From the NCBI GenBank assembly GCA_013400975.1, contig WBMZ01010921.1, forward strand, positions 29,573 through 93,572: 64,000 nt of DNA. The letters run 5' to 3'. The translations under genes were made by a program, and so were the position numbers. This DNA is from Atrichornis clamosus (lineage: Eukaryota; Chordata; Aves; Passeriformes; Menuridae). The notes below the pieces were generated by a model. It made no database searches and was not told where the DNA came from. It was given only the letters and a program-made list of their open reading frames with translations. How positions within the stretch are numbered: the stretch's first letter is position 1; every line of letters starts with the position of its first letter. This document shows positions 1 to 12,300 of the stretch, one piece after another.

Positions 1-417
1 TAAAATATGCAAGTGCATCTGCAAAACTTAAATGTTACATTAGATTCTGAAACTGCAGAGTGGGAGGATTTATTACAACACAAATCTGTTACTTTTTATA
101 AATCTTTAACTTCAGACAAAGGAGCTGGTGTAATTTTCTTCTTTTACTTTTTTTTTTTACGTATGATTTTCAGCAGTTTTTAGTTGAAAATTCCTTCTGA
201 CAGTGCCTAGCCATGCACAAGAATGACACGAGGGTGTGTGTGAATTCAGCTCCAATTTGGGATGGGAAAAAAAGAGAACAGGTAGAGGGCTAATGACTGA
301 AATAAGTGATGCAGCCCCTAGAGTGAGAAAACCCCAGTGGCACCTGGGGCACAAAGTAATGCAGATTTATTTTTACAATCCCCTATTATCTGTATTCTCA
401 CTGCTGGAAACACATAC
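1..417 (-). other. TBC1D9B intron 5 (partial)
   Basis: The intron is entered at the exon 5 donor (417/416 on the plus strand) and runs off the left edge. I see no exon, RNA gene or recognisable repeat in it, only an ordinary AT-rich stretch with a T-run near 150. Confidence 0.8.
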
Positions 418-676
418 CTTTTCAATGCAGAGATGTTCTTAAGAGGCCTCCTGGGCTTCGGGAGAGACTTGTCCTGTAGGAAGCTCTCGTTATCCAATAG
501 CTGCCTCATAGCAATGTTGGCCAACTGCTCCATCAGCTTGAATGTCTCATTGATGTTGAGAAACATGGAAAAATAGAGTTCATTGTCCCTCGTGCTTACT
601 TTAATGCACTCAGGGAACAGCAGTGTAGCATTTTTTTCTAGCTGGGTTACATCCACCCACTGGATCACCAGTGTAA
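418..676 (-). CDS. TBC1D9B: TBC1D9B coding exon 5 (end of first GRAM domain)
   Basis: The exon is 259 bases, phase 1 in and phase 2 out. The acceptor is TTCTCAG|TTACAC and the donor AAAAG|GTATGTG. It codes the rest of the first GRAM domain ([20 protein letters not shown], then [20 protein letters not shown]) and the linker ending NISALK. The next exon would have to begin in phase 2; it is not in the window. Confidence 0.92.
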
Positions 677-3600
677 CTGAGAAAAACAATTAAAAAATAC
701 TAGTATTACAATTGGAGGCAAAATAACAACCAAATAGAAATGAAGGTCAAGCAGCCAGCAAGCTCTCCGTGGAGTAGCCTTTTTCCCCCCTCTTACACAT
801 GGACAATTCTTTTCTTCACACTTTTACTTGGTTCTCCAAAAATACTTGCAAATAACCTTTAGGATTAATTAGACTAGAAATAACGCAGTTCCAAAAGGAC
901 TATCTCCCATCCAGTAAATGCTTCCAACTACAATTACTGAAGTTTTCATTCTTTCGCTCCAGCAAATTAGCTTTGGAGTCAGGAGTTCAAGCTTTGTAAA
1001 TACCAGGTCCTGGCAGTTATTGCAGATAAAACTCACCAAGGTAAAAATACTTCTTGGTTCTCTAATCCAGTCTGACTAAAACTTGTAAAAAGTTTGAGTA
1101 AAACAGATGTACTTGTACAGCTTGAGAAATGTTTTAAAAATTACTCAGGCACTCAGTCTAAACAGCACTGAAGTGCCTATGAGAGCAAGAACTGATCTAT
1201 GCTGAGCCAGAGCTCCAAGATTCCTAAAAGGAAAAAACCTGTCAGCTTAAAAATGAGTTCATACAAAAGATCAGTTGCCTCAAAATGATCATGGGAAATG
1301 ACAGAAAAACAACTTGCAGGCTCATAACTCACCCTCTTTGCCCAGTAGGAAAGAGTAGAAACAGAGATGATTGACAGTGAGGTACAGCCAACCCTGCCTG
1401 GGGACACGTCCCTTCCAATAGCTGCAGGAATAGTAATTGACCAACTTCTCCACCTCGGGCATCCCAAACTGCTTCCGCATCTTCAGTTCAGCCTCTTTGA
1501 ATTTACCTGGATCCTCCTCACTCTGGGGCTGCTCATTCTTGTTCTCTTCAGCAATAATGCCCTGAAAGGATATGGGAGGAGAGAGAAGAAATGGAAGGGA
1601 ATGTGCCTGCTGACAGACAAAATGTACAGCAAAGGGTCACAGCAACAATCCGGAAGGCACAAAGAAACAGGACACGGCAGTTATCACATCAGAGAAACAG
1701 TAAAGACATGCAGAAAGATCATGTGGGAATCTGGGATCTACTCCTGAGCACATGGCACAAGAACTCATGTTTAACATTTGACTAAGTTCCTCATGGCTGC
1801 CCTGGGAACACTTGGAACATGCTGCAGGAGAACTGAAGTCTCTTTTCACTTGCACACATGCTCCTTCAACAGGAAGAAGATCATCTGCCAGGAAGGGCAG
1901 AACTCTGCAGTCTGTCAGATCTTGACTGGCCAGAAGGAAAAACAAATGACCACAATCTCTCTCATGCACAGATACACAGAAAATACAAAGAATCTGACAG
2001 GAGAGCTGGAAGAGACACCATCTTCTGCTGCTCAATAAAGAACTGTATTTATAAGTTTCTACTCTGGAGGATTTGTGGGCTGGGAATCTGAAGTGTGTTA
2101 ACTGCACAACAAGCAGACACCTGTGCGACTTGGAAGTCAGTGGAAGTTGGGGTGCAGTTCCTTTACAACCCAGATACCTTTCAGACCACTGTGGCAGGGC
2201 AAGCACATTGCTTGCAAACTAGAATTTCCTCTCCTGCATTTGTTCCTAGTTGAACCCTTGTTAAACATTCTCCCTGCATCCAAGGTGTAATAGGCAATGA
2301 TTTTAAAGAGGTGTATTTTGATTAGTAGGAGCATCCTAAGCAGGTTGTTCATTGAAATCAACTGCTCATAATCCTCCCCCCAAATACATCTGTCCAGTGT
2401 TCAGACTGTGACCCGATGCTGACAATGTTGTATGCATTCCAAGACACTTTCATACCTATGTGTGACTGAAAAAGGTAAAAATTTCTTAAAACCATCTCCC
2501 CATTCTTTGTTTCTCACGATCTGGAAGTCCTTTAGGGAAACATGTCACTTACATGTATCTTGCCCTTGACAAAGGTGGTGATATCTTCCTCATTGTCAAA
2601 GATGGACAGAGTCTGCAGTAAGTTATTCTCCAGCCATTCCCAATGCTTTGTGATCTCTTTACGAGATGATCCTAGGTGAAGGGGAGAAAGATGATGGGAA
2701 GAGCAAAGAAAAAAAAAATTAGAACAAGGTCCTTTTTCCTCCAAGTTCACAGCAGGAAACTAATAATTACTAAACAGTGAGTAGGATAAATTAACGACAA
2801 CAACTGTGTACATGTCAAAGGTATTTTATGTACACCAACATTATGTTTCTAATAAAATGTCTTCACTGTCACCAAGAATAATCAGCACATGACCAGTGTT
2901 TGCCAATGCACATCAAATGCAGCCTTTTTCCCAGATAAAAAGCATTCTCATATTCCAGTTAAGAAGCACTCTTTTAATTACTGGTATTCTAGAACAAAAA
3001 ATCATGAAATATCAGAAGAACCCTAACATTTCAGAACAACTGAACTTTTTACACCTACGAAGAGGTTCCATTTCCCAGGGGCAATGGTCAGCAGGGAGCA
3101 TACAATCCCAAACCAAAAAGTAACCAAAATATTTATGTCATAAAGCTCTCTGCTTCCTTAAATAAAAACTTCTCAGCAAACTTTATATCAACCAGTTAGG
3201 CATCTTTAACCATACAATCTACAACAGTTCACAAAGGGTAAGCTTCACTCTGTAACCAATTTAAAGAACTTTTCTAAAGAAAATTGCCTTAGTTAATTTA
3301 TGTTAATTATTTGTGTTTATGAAAAAGTTTTTCCTATTGACAGTGATCACTATATCATAGACAGAAAAAAAAGGAGAAGAGATAAAAAAGTTGTTTTTTT
3401 TTTTAACAAGGTAAGAAACATTGTTAAATGCATTGTTAAATGCAGGAAAAGGAATCTTTTCAAATGCAAGTCAAAGACATTTTAAAGTTTCTCTTTGCCA
3501 AATTCCAGTAAATTTATCTTCTGGTTTCATACTTACGCAGTGGGATATCTAAAAATGTTAACAGCTTGCCTGCCCCTACTCAGTTTCTCTGTGAGTACAT

Positions 3601-6600
3601 TAGACCCCTCTGTGTGGTTAATGATGGAAAAGAAGAAAGCAGCAGATAACACAAACAGCTCCCTGAGAGGCAGCTTCAGCCATGAAATCGTCCTCACAGA
3701 TTTGTAGCTGGACACCAAACCATAAAAACCCAACACCAGCTAATCTGTGGTTTCATAAGCAAGAACCTGAAAAAAAAACCTAGGAACAAATAAGCTTTTC
3801 TGTCTCAAAGGACCACAGGGATATGAATCTGGGTTTGTGTGTATGGCCCAATGTGTATGACAACAAATGTTTGTTCTGTTGCCACTGTGTCTAAGTTTAC
3901 GTGACATCTATCCCAGCATCTGACAGTATTTTTAAAGCATTAATGATTTTGAGTAATACAAAATGGTTTATTTTAAGGGCACAGAATTATCAATTATAGG
4001 ATGCCTGGCCTCAATAACTGACATCTTTATAAGAACAACATTAGAATGACATACATGAAGGAGTAAGAGTTTGCAATCCCTGCAAGAAGGGTTAGAAGAA
4101 CAAAGTGCTGAAGAGTTGAAGCTGCATGTGTGACTGGATTGCTGCACAATAGTATTTTACACACAGTAAAATGTAAATAAAATATTTGCATTTTTCAACT
4201 AGAGAGCTGCATACATTTTATAACATTAAATGAATGCCAGTACTCTTACTTTGAAAACAGAATGAAAACCAAATGTAATTTAAAAAATACTTTGGATGAA
4301 GACAAAATATCTACTCCAGTAGAATAATTTATCAAACTCCATTTAGGTGTTACCCAGTCCATCTCACTTTTCCATGCTGCATTGCTTAAAAGCAACTGAG
4401 ATACAGAGGGTATCAATTAAAACACTCCTGAGCAAAAACAACACACTCACTGAGTCTTGAGATACCATAAAATTACAGCTCTGCACCATATGTAGCCACT
4501 AAATATCCTCCTTTTTTCTGTGCAGTTCTTGACCTCCCATTTTGTTTCCTGTCTTCCTTATTCTCTGTCTCCACCCTCCTCAAAAGGGAACCTGAGGTTC
4601 TGTGAAACGCAGCAACATCTAAACCTCTCCTCTGCAGAATTTAAGTAGCTCTGCAAGGGAGAATATTGTGTTGGTTGCCTGGGGAGAAGGTGGGAACAGG
4701 AGAAACAAGATATCAGCATCTGGGGGCTTAGCAAATGATTCCTTCATGATCAGATTTTACAACTCCACCACAAAGTGAGAAGTGAATATTCTTATCATAA
4801 GCAAAGCTGGTCTAACAAAAATGTCAGAAGGTATTTTCTCTTTAGTGAGCATTAGGACCTAAAGCCTTAATCAAAGTTCACCAACAGGTATCAGAAGATT
4901 GCACTACGATATTCTAAAACAGCAGTTACATTTCTCATGTAAAAGAGGCCAAGGATCCTTAATGTTAAAAAATATATTATTCTAATACATTTTACAGATC
5001 TATATACACATCTATTACAGGCCAGAAATAATAGAAAAAAAAAATAAACTGGACCAAGAGAGTAAAGAGATTCCCCAAAGAATCTCTGGCACCTTGACCA
5101 ACATTACATGTTCCCATCTTGTGCCATGCTCCTGGTAAGCAGATCTGGCACAACATTCACCATCCCACCAAAACCAGCATGGGTTTATTATCTGAATAAT
5201 CTCACTACAACCTTGCAAACAGGTACATCTTGGAAGAAAGAAAATTCCTAACATCTGCAGAAACAGAAACTTTTGCAGAGCCTCAAGTTCCTCAATTACA
5301 GTTTAAACAACACTGAATTTTGTAATTTCTGGCATCTTCCATTACACATCAGCAGCTCTAGAAAGTTTCCTGAGCAGTCACAGGATACTCCTGTATGGGA
5401 TAATTGGTCATCCGAACCAAAAAGACAACGAAGTAACTCAAATCCAGTCACCAACAAGAGTCACATACCACAAGCCACTGCCCAGTACACTTGAGAGTCC
5501 TGAGTCTGGTGCAGAATCCGGTATGGGGCAACTCTGGCACTGGAATCCAAAACCACGTCTAGTGTTCCCACAAGAAGACCTGGGAGGTAAAGAGAGAGAA
5601 ATTACAGCAATGTAATGCCAAAACTTAAGAACTGAGTTAAGTAAAAACACAGGACCATCACTACAAAAAAATGCTGATGTTCACAGTCTGTAGCTGTGAT
5701 GGAAGAGACACTTGGTCGAGAAAACGAAGACACACATCCAGTCACTGCAGGTAAATTACCTAAAACCCAACTGCAGCCCATCCTACTGGTCACGGACAAA
5801 GTTTAGAAGGCAATTAAATGCCTACTAAACCTCATTATAATCCTTCACCCTCCTAGAAGAGTTTTCCAATGAAAGTGAAATGTATTTTCCTCTGTGGGAT
5901 TTCTGTTGCTAACAGTGATTTTTAAGCCTACCAAGCCAAAAGACATTAGAATTTTCAGTGCTGGATCTTTCAGCATCACCAGTGCCAACAGTAGGTAAGA
6001 TAACTTGTCCAAAACGGAATCAAGCAGATCGAGAAAAACTGGTGCTCACAGGTTTCAGGGATGCTTCTAGAAGTACTTTGATTAAACAAAGATGCCAGTA
6101 ACTGAAAATTTGGTAATACAGAAGTCAAAATATTTTTGTAAGATGTTAAATAAAAAAGGAGACACCTCCAGAGTAAATCATGATGGACCAGACTTTGTAA
6201 AGCAAATCCACTTACTTCAATTAAGTCTTTATTTCAATTAGATAAATCAAATATCTAAGAAGATGCATTGTTATTCTAGACAATGCACTGTGATCATCTT
6301 TAAGGCAAATTAATTTTGCAACACACTCATGATTTAAAGTTTTCTAGCATTAGAACTTGGAGAGGGAGCATGGTTGCTCCTCTGGCTCCCTTTGTGGGAG
6401 GCCCAGTCACAACTGCCAGCTCTCATGGTTTGGGTAAGCCTGAGCAACCTGTACTCATGTATATCTCATTCATTATCATGAAACATGCCACCTCCTCTCC
6501 CTTATCTCCCTTACCTCTCTATCCATGAAGCAATTAATAGATTAAGAATATACTACTGATTGCCCTTCCAGAGAAACACCATCCACAGCAAGCCCATCTG

Positions 6601-7984
6601 ACAATCCCTAAACCAAACACGTATGTATCCAGCACAGCAGGATCTGTTTGGGCTGCAGGTTTCCTGTGTACAGTTTTAGGCAGGATATGGATTAAAAGGT
6701 AATTTTGAATCCTTCCTGTGACAATACTGAACATGTCAAATATTGACACACAGACCGGTAAAGAGACGTTTAAGAACTTGAGAATGACAGCAACTTGAAC
6801 ACATTTCCAGCTTGGCTGAATATCCCACTCTAACTCTGAGCTGTCATTGTGCAGCTGTACAGGTCCTTAAGGACACGTGGCTTTTAACCTGCAGGAGCTC
6901 TGAAAAAGACTCTCACTGAGCTACACTAGCTCAACGAGTAAACATGGCTCAAAGCGTCAACCCACCAGGAGTACATGAGTTTAAGTCTTCCCAGAACAGC
7001 AGCTGGTGTCATTTCTTCTCGTGGAAAAATGGAAAATGGTAGAACACAAATATAGGCCTATATGCAAAACTGCACAAGTAAGTTATGCTGCATCAAACAG
7101 AGCAGTTCAAAATAATTTTCAACACTGTGAAAAGATGAAATATGCTTAGGATGTTCATAAACTACGCCATTTCATTTAGTTAGTTTGTTTAACAGGGCTA
7201 ATACATGGCACTGGCTGTGTGTAATTCATAAATATAACATCTTTGTTATTCACATAATTGTAAGCATTTTGCACATAAATGGGCTTTTTAAAAGGGAGGG
7301 GATTTGTTGTTGTTAACACTGTGCCTTGGTGACAGTCATGTTATATTTTAAGTTTGTTTCACAAACACGGCTGTCCCCCCCACAGGGGTATTTTCCATTG
7401 GGCTGCACCCACACAGCTTCACCCCCGGCCCGTGCACAGCACAGCTTCCATACAGCTACTAATTACAAACCAGGTCTTACTGTCATCCTCTACATCTTGA
7501 AAAAACATACACACACACAAATATGCAAATAAACCATCTTAATAATTCAAGGCGAGCAGGGCTGAGAAGCCATTTTTGACAAGGCAAGAAGACGGTCCCA
7601 GGCACCCCGGCAGTTGTTTGTTCTCCCCGGCAGCCGCTCCCCGGGCCTGACCGCTGACAGCCCCGGTTCAGCCCCGGCCGGGGGGCGGACACGGGTCCCC
7701 GGGCAGACACAGCGACCGAGCGGCTCCGGGGTCACACACAGCGAGGAGCAGCGAGGAGACGGGCGGAACGCGCCCCTCTCCCCGCGCCGGGCCCTCCCAG
7801 CCCCCTTCCCGCGCTCACGGACCCCGGGCCGGGCCGGAGCCTCCCCGCGGCCTCGCCGCGCCTCACCCGTGAGGCCGCCCCCTTTGCCGTGTCCCCGCCG
7901 GCGCTGGAGCAGGAAGAAGGGGTTGGCGCGCTCGGTGACCCACAGCGCGCCGGCCAGCAGCACCTCCTCGGGGCCCAGCCACAT
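418..7984 (-). CDS. TBC1D9B: TBC1D9B, 5' part (coding exons 1-5), continues past left edge
   Basis: Five exons at 7867-7984, 5469-5579, 2553-2671, 1333-1561 and 418-676 join in one open frame with GT/AG borders and matching phases (1,1,0,1,2), giving about 279 residues. The protein starts [20 protein letters not shown], which I recognise as the N-terminus of TBC1D9B. The encoded part holds the N-terminal region and the first GRAM domain (about residues 140-250). The second GRAM domain, the TBC RabGAP domain and the EF-hand region expected from the family are off the window. TBC1D9B family members act as GTPase-activating proteins for Rab GTPases in endosomal recycling (family knowledge). The start is chosen because it matches the family and lies inside a CpG island. 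The paralogue TBC1D9 is the main alternative, but the exact N-terminal wording favours TBC1D9B. No frameshift or internal stop is seen. Confidence 0.93.
677..1332 (-). other. TBC1D9B intron 4
   Basis: This 656-base AT-rich intron has canonical GT/AG ends. I see no repeat or regulatory element. Confidence 0.85.
1333..1561 (-). CDS. TBC1D9B: TBC1D9B coding exon 4 (start of first GRAM domain)
   Basis: The exon is 229 bases, phase 0 in and phase 1 out. The acceptor is TTTCAG|GGCATT and the donor AAGAGG|GTGAGT. It codes an acidic linker, then [16 protein letters not shown] and the start of the first GRAM domain ([20 protein letters not shown] and [19 protein letters not shown]). GRAM domains are PH-like and usually bind membrane lipids or sterols. 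A donor-like site lies inside the exon (see findings). Confidence 0.93.
1562..2552 (-). other. TBC1D9B intron 3
   Basis: This 991-base intron contains a 189-codon open frame on the gene strand (1637-2206). It is not flanked by a usable pair of splice sites in the gene's frame and resembles nothing I know, so I read it as chance. Nothing else is seen. Confidence 0.82.
2553..2671 (-). CDS. TBC1D9B: TBC1D9B coding exon 3
   Basis: The exon is 119 bases, phase 1 in and phase 0 out. The acceptor is CACCTAG|GATCAT and the donor ATACAT|GTAAGT. It codes [20 protein letters not shown] followed by [19 protein letters not shown], almost identical to the mammalian protein as I remember it. Confidence 0.93.
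2672..5468 (-). other. TBC1D9B intron 2
   Basis: This is a 2.8-kb AT-rich intron. A 12-base unit (cattgttaaatg) occurs twice in tandem at 3419-3442. No CR1 fragment, exon or RNA gene is recognised. Confidence 0.82.
5469..5579 (-). CDS. TBC1D9B: TBC1D9B coding exon 2
   Basis: The exon is 111 bases, entering and leaving in phase 1. The acceptor is CTCCCAG|GTCTTC and the donor TTGTG|GTATGT. It codes a stretch with [20 protein letters not shown] followed by [15 protein letters not shown], which continues the family N-terminal region. Confidence 0.93.
5580..7866 (-). other. TBC1D9B intron 1
   Basis: This is a 2.3-kb intron. Its gene-proximal 300 bases (from about 7570) belong to the CpG island, and the remainder is AT-rich. 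A short CA run lies near 7510. No other feature is recognised. Confidence 0.82.
7867..7984 (-). CDS. TBC1D9B: TBC1D9B coding exon 1
   Basis: This exon codes 39 residues plus one base (phase 1). It starts at the ATG complementary to 7982-7984 and ends at an ACGG|GTGAGG donor. It lies inside a CpG island. The residues include a [19 protein letters not shown] block that I recognise from TBC1D9/TBC1D9B N-termini. The 5'UTR start cannot be fixed from sequence. Confidence 0.93.
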
Positions 7985-8105
7985 CGCGGCGGGGCTGCCC
8001 GAGCGATTCCGCTCCGCGGGGCTGGGCCGGCCCGGCCGGGGCGGGAGCGGCGCGGGGGGAGCGGCCGGGCCGGGTCACGGGGCCGACACCGCGCCCGCCG
8101 CTACC

Positions 8106-8121
8106 GCGCCCTCTGGCGGCC
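8106..8121 (-). promoter_or_regulatory. CTCF-type binding motif
   Basis: The minus strand reads GGCCGCCAGAGGGCGC. It fits the core CTCF motif (CCASYAGRKGGCRS) with one tolerated difference. It lies about 120 bases upstream of the TBC1D9B start codon. Binding is inferred from the motif only. Confidence 0.5.
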
Positions 8122-8274
8122 CGGCCCCCTCACTGCCTCCGCAGCGCGGAAGTCGCAGGTTCGAGCCCCGTGTCCGGACGACGCCCGGTGCCACCTTCCT
8201 GTAGCGTCCTGGGTGGGCAGTCGGGGGTCCCCTCCTCTGCCTCTCGGTGACACCATTGAAAAGACCTGAATTGG

Positions 8275-8362
8275 GCGGCCTCCAGTTGTGTCAGGGGAGG
8301 TTTAGGTTGTATATTAGAAAAAAGTTCTTCACCCAGGCGGTGGTGGGGCACTAGAACAGCAG
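8275..8362 (+). mobile_element. CR1 LINE fragment (3' region, lacks terminal tail)
   Basis: The stretch reading ggggaggtttaggttg, then atattag and ttcttcaccca, then a gcactagaacag-like end, is a standard block of avian CR1 elements, in plus orientation. It stops before the usual 3' tail, so it is a truncated remnant. It sits at the outer edge of the TBC1D9B CpG island. Confidence 0.75.
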
Positions 8363-9370
8363 GGCCATGTCCAGCTCTCCTGCCCAGGCTGGCGATGCTT
8401 CCACCTCCCCTCTGGGGAGATGGGAATTCATTTCCCTTTTTGCTGCGAAGAACATGCACTTCCAGCAGCTCAGCCTTGTGAACCCCGCACGTGGGTGTCC
8501 TGGCATCCCCCTCCTGAGAGCTGGTTCATTTTGGTCCTCACTTTGCAGCCCACGTAGAGTTTGTGGCCAAGTCCAATCTTTGCAGCAAACAGGAGAGTGG
8601 GAGATGCAGTTCCTTCTCACCCCGTGGCCACAGAGCAGATTCCCAGTAATTTAGTGAACCGCTATTCTTGTTTCAATAACCATTAGAGAGCCTGCAGGCA
8701 AACTCTGAAAGTGTTACAACAGCAGAAAATACTGACATCTGCCATTTCTGTGCTTATTGCCCAGCTCCCAGGAAGGCGGGAATGCTGTGGTTTTTTTAGG
8801 CTATAAATCCTTTAACCCTGGATGATCTATCTTCTGTGTTAGTGCAGTGCCCTAATCCCAGCTGGAGCCTTTGTACACTACTGTAATATAAATATTTATT
8901 AGCTGGCTCAGCCTACGGGGCTGTGCCTTCACCTCAATGGCATGGCTGACTTTGGGAGCAGCACTGTGGTTTCTGAAGGTTGGGAAGGGTTTGACCACTG
9001 GGAGAAGATGCTGAAGGATTCTTCTCTGTGTAACTATCGCTGCTCTTGCTCAGTATGTGCCATCCTTAAGGTGGCAAAATCTGTGGGAAGGTGGATTAAT
9101 GTCTCCAGTACATTCATAAGCCACTTTGAACCATGTGGCCCTTAGTGGCCTGGGATTCCTAGACACCAGTACAGCAAAATAAAAAAATATTTACATTGGA
9201 GTGGGAAAAAGCCTCTCTGAAAAGGGATCTTTTGGCAATGTTGTTCCACATTGTCCTCAAAGACAGATATATATGAAATGCTGGAGGGACTGGAGTCACT
9301 GGGCAATGCTTTCATCCTCCTTTATTTTCAGACACACCAAACTCACAAACTCCATGTTTTTAAACTGCTT

Positions 9371-9376
9371 TTTATT
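9371..9376 (-). terminator. Candidate polyadenylation signal (AATAAA, minus strand)
   Basis: The minus strand has AATAAA here. Downstream, at about 9350-9325, it is rich in GT (TTTGTGAGTTTGGTGTGTCT), as expected of a downstream element, and a second AATAAA follows at 9321-9326. This would be a proper 3' end for a minus-strand transcript such as an RNF130 mRNA with a 6.6-kb 3'UTR. Other minus-strand AATAAA copies at 13402-13407 and 13765-13770 could be upstream alternative sites. Confidence 0.5.
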
Positions 9377-12300
9377 GAAATGTAGTACATTAGCAAACCC
9401 TAACTAACCGGTATACACTATGAACATATCGGCATATACCACGTAACTACAATACAGTGTTATACTTACATCAAAACATGTCAACAAGTTCTGCTGCTGG
9501 CAAGCTACACTTCCACAAGGGCTGGAAAGCTCTGGCTGTCGGGAGGGCACTGCATGTGCCTGTGCCCCCACAGCGTCCCCAGACCCCTGGTAGCTGCTGG
9601 CGTGTTCACGTTACCTGGTCACACCGGTGTGACCCGCCTTGCAGCTCGCCAGTTCAAACAGACTTTTCATTTTACACACATGTAAATTGGGGGTTTTTTT
9701 GTTGTTTGCTGCAGTCTCCTGTGCCCAAAGGCTGGGGTGTCCCCTCTCTGCTGTGATAAAATGATCCTGTTTCGGTGGATTCAGTGCATAGTTAGCCATG
9801 GCCTCGAGCAGGTGATCCTGGACAGGCACAGTCATACAGAGAAGCTTTTAGTATTTAACATCTACTTGTAAACTGCAGCAGGGCTGATGGGACAAGCAGA
9901 AGAGCAACGCTATCACTCATTTTGCTCCAAAAGATTATTCCCCTTTATAGGAGGAGCGCGACAGATCTTACCAGTGCTGCGAGTTAAGCCTAGACACACA
10001 GGGTGGGAAAAGTCTACCTGCTGATGTGGTGGCAACTGAGAAGGCTTCTCGTTCATGTAGCACCCTCCAGCACAAGCAGAAAGCGACAGGCTGGGATGCT
10101 GGGACTTCACGAACCTGCAACAGGAGCTTTGCCATAAGAGCCCCAAACATTCTATTAAACATTCCTGGCTTTACAGCAGCAAAGAACACATTTACTTTCA
10201 AGCCCCGACTTTCCTGTGCTGGAGCATGGGGAGGGTTGCTGAGCTGTTTTTGGTGTGATTCTCCCTCCTAGTGCAGCCCAGGTCCATGGGAAGGCTGCAG
10301 GCAGATACAGCTCTTACTGCCTGAGACAGTCTGAGGATGTTACAGACACAGGCATGGGGGATCCAGAACAAATCTGATGATCCATGCCTTAACACAGCCC
10401 AGCAGAGCTGCTCTGCTGGGAATTAATGGCTCCTGTCCCCCCAAGGGGTTTGGGCAGCTGAAGATCAAGTCAGAGACAAGCGAAGGCGAGCCCCAGGGTA
10501 TGTGGGAAGCAGCAAAAAAAAAAAGGCAAATGGCACATAAATGTACACAGCTGAGCTCTGGGGAAAGAATAAAAAACTCCTGGCTCCTGAGGGGCTTGTG
10601 CATACAAGTGACAGAAGGAATAGTCCAGCAGGAGTGAAGGAGCCTTCACATACATGTCCATCTGATTTTTGGGCTGCAAACCCCCAGTCCCAGCTGTATG
10701 ACACAAGCTGTTGTTACACTTCAGCCTTGCAATGAAATCACTCTAAGTAGCTTCAACTTTCAATAAAACACTATGTAGTTCTTACTTTGTAGGAATATTA
10801 ATACTTCATTATTAACTCTTTCGGAAAGGGACTATTTTTGGGCAACACCATCTACTACAGGGCTCCGAAGTCCAGAGATCCTGGACATTATTGCCGTAAG
10901 AAAGAATAAATATTCAGATGTTATTGCACAACCTACACATCCATTTCTGTTCATGTGGGCATCTCCATGAGGCTACTGGGCAGAGGAGCAAAAGGATGCT
11001 CCATGCAGGGATCCAGAGAACAAGCATCCCACAACAACAGCCCAGGTACCACACAGCCTGCTTTGGCTGAGAACAGCCCACCAGGAACCTCTGTGCTGCC
11101 ACAGGCCATGATGCTGGTTTGGAGCCCTCTTTGAGGGGCTGGCTGGCATGGTGATGGCACAGTGGTGTGATGGCACAGTGATTAAGATGCTGGGGAACAG
11201 GTGGACAGCAGTGCCTGCACAATGGGGACCTTCACCTGGCTCTCCGGAGGAGGAGGAAGCCAGTAGTAATCAATGGAGTGGAAAGGTAGAGATTAACTGG
11301 GAGAATTAAGAGTGTCTGAGAACGTTGCAGGCTTTTGAAAAGAGTAGGTTAATGAAAAGATCTAACAGATAACAAGGTGTCAATTACTGCTGCTTTGCAA
11401 AGGTTCTGCAAGCAGATTTCATCCCCCCCAAAGCACTTCACAAGCATCAGGTAAACCTGACAGACCCTTGTGAGGTTGGGGTTTTGGTCAACACCTCAGG
11501 ACATCACTGATTGGAGATTACAGAGCATTGTGGCCCTGCATCAGGAACAAAATCCCATCTGGAGCCCTGCTCTTGTCACTGCATCCCACAGGGAAGGGGT
11601 AGTGAGTACCGCTTTTTCTCTTAATTATTTCAAAGACATTGGAAAAAAGCAGAAATGATCACCAACATAGTGAAGTACTGTCTATGTCTCCCCTGATTTC
11701 CCCCCAGTCTGTTTAGCTGAAGCATCTTTCCCTCTCGCACTCCCTCCCCTGCTCAGCAGTTTCCTTTGAGTGTGCCAGAGCTGAGGCTGCCCTGCGGTGC
11801 AGCAAGTCTAGCAGGGAAAGGAAAAAGTGAAGATATCTTTAAATATAACAACACATATGCAAGCTGTCATGGCACATCACACACTCTTCTGCACCACTCA
11901 GGCTGGAAAATTAGGTCAAGTATGGCTGGGTAACACGGGGTGAAGAAGGAGGAAAAGCTTCACTTGGCAAGTGGAAGGTGTTTCCTGATGTCCCTGTCCT
12001 GAGCCCTCCTGCCCTTCTCCCCTCACCCTGCAGGGCTGGCAGCAGCCCCATGGCTCTTGCATTTACCCCACTGTGCCTCGGCTTGTGAGCTGCTGTGCTA
12101 TTTTCTATGCTGCAAAAACCAAATGACTATTAGCTAAGCAAAATAACAAACATTTGTAATAATTAAGTCAACTCACTCGCCGCTGATCAGAGCTGCCTGA
12201 ACTTCAGCTCAACCCTGATGCCTTCACCCTTCAGCTCATGACCTGACTGTGGCATCACCTCAAACCTAAACTGGACTGAACAAGTCATGGAGCCTCAGCA

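Larger units (their letters stand above)
7570..8215. promoter_or_regulatory. CpG island / promoter of TBC1D9B
   Basis: The segment is sharply GC- and CpG-rich against AT-rich flanks. It covers TBC1D9B coding exon 1 and the sequence just upstream. There are many GC-box-like runs (for example around 8036-8070) and no TATA box, as expected for a broad housekeeping-type promoter. The exact transcription start cannot be placed. A divergent plus-strand transcript is possible, but I see no gene for it. Confidence 0.8.

Noticed and set aside
1637..2206. 189-codon open frame on the minus strand in TBC1D9B intron 3
   Set aside because: No recognisable domain, no splice sites that place it in the gene's frame, and low-quality Cys/Ser/Leu-rich composition. 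It reads as chance.
3419..3442. Two tandem copies of a 12-base unit in TBC1D9B intron 2
   Set aside because: Too short and isolated to be a CRISPR-like or satellite array; an ordinary replication-slippage duplication.
8140..8190. tRNA-like stretch with a B-box-type GGTTCGAGCCC
   Set aside because: The T-loop sequence fits, but the flanking T-stem pairs poorly and I cannot build an acceptor stem, D-arm or anticodon arm. It is GC-rich promoter-edge sequence, at most a tRNA relic.
7614..8204. 196-codon plus-strand frame over the TBC1D9B CpG island
   Set aside because: Stop codons are rare in GC-rich DNA. The Pro/Arg/Gly/Ala-rich product is a shadow of exon 1 and the promoter.
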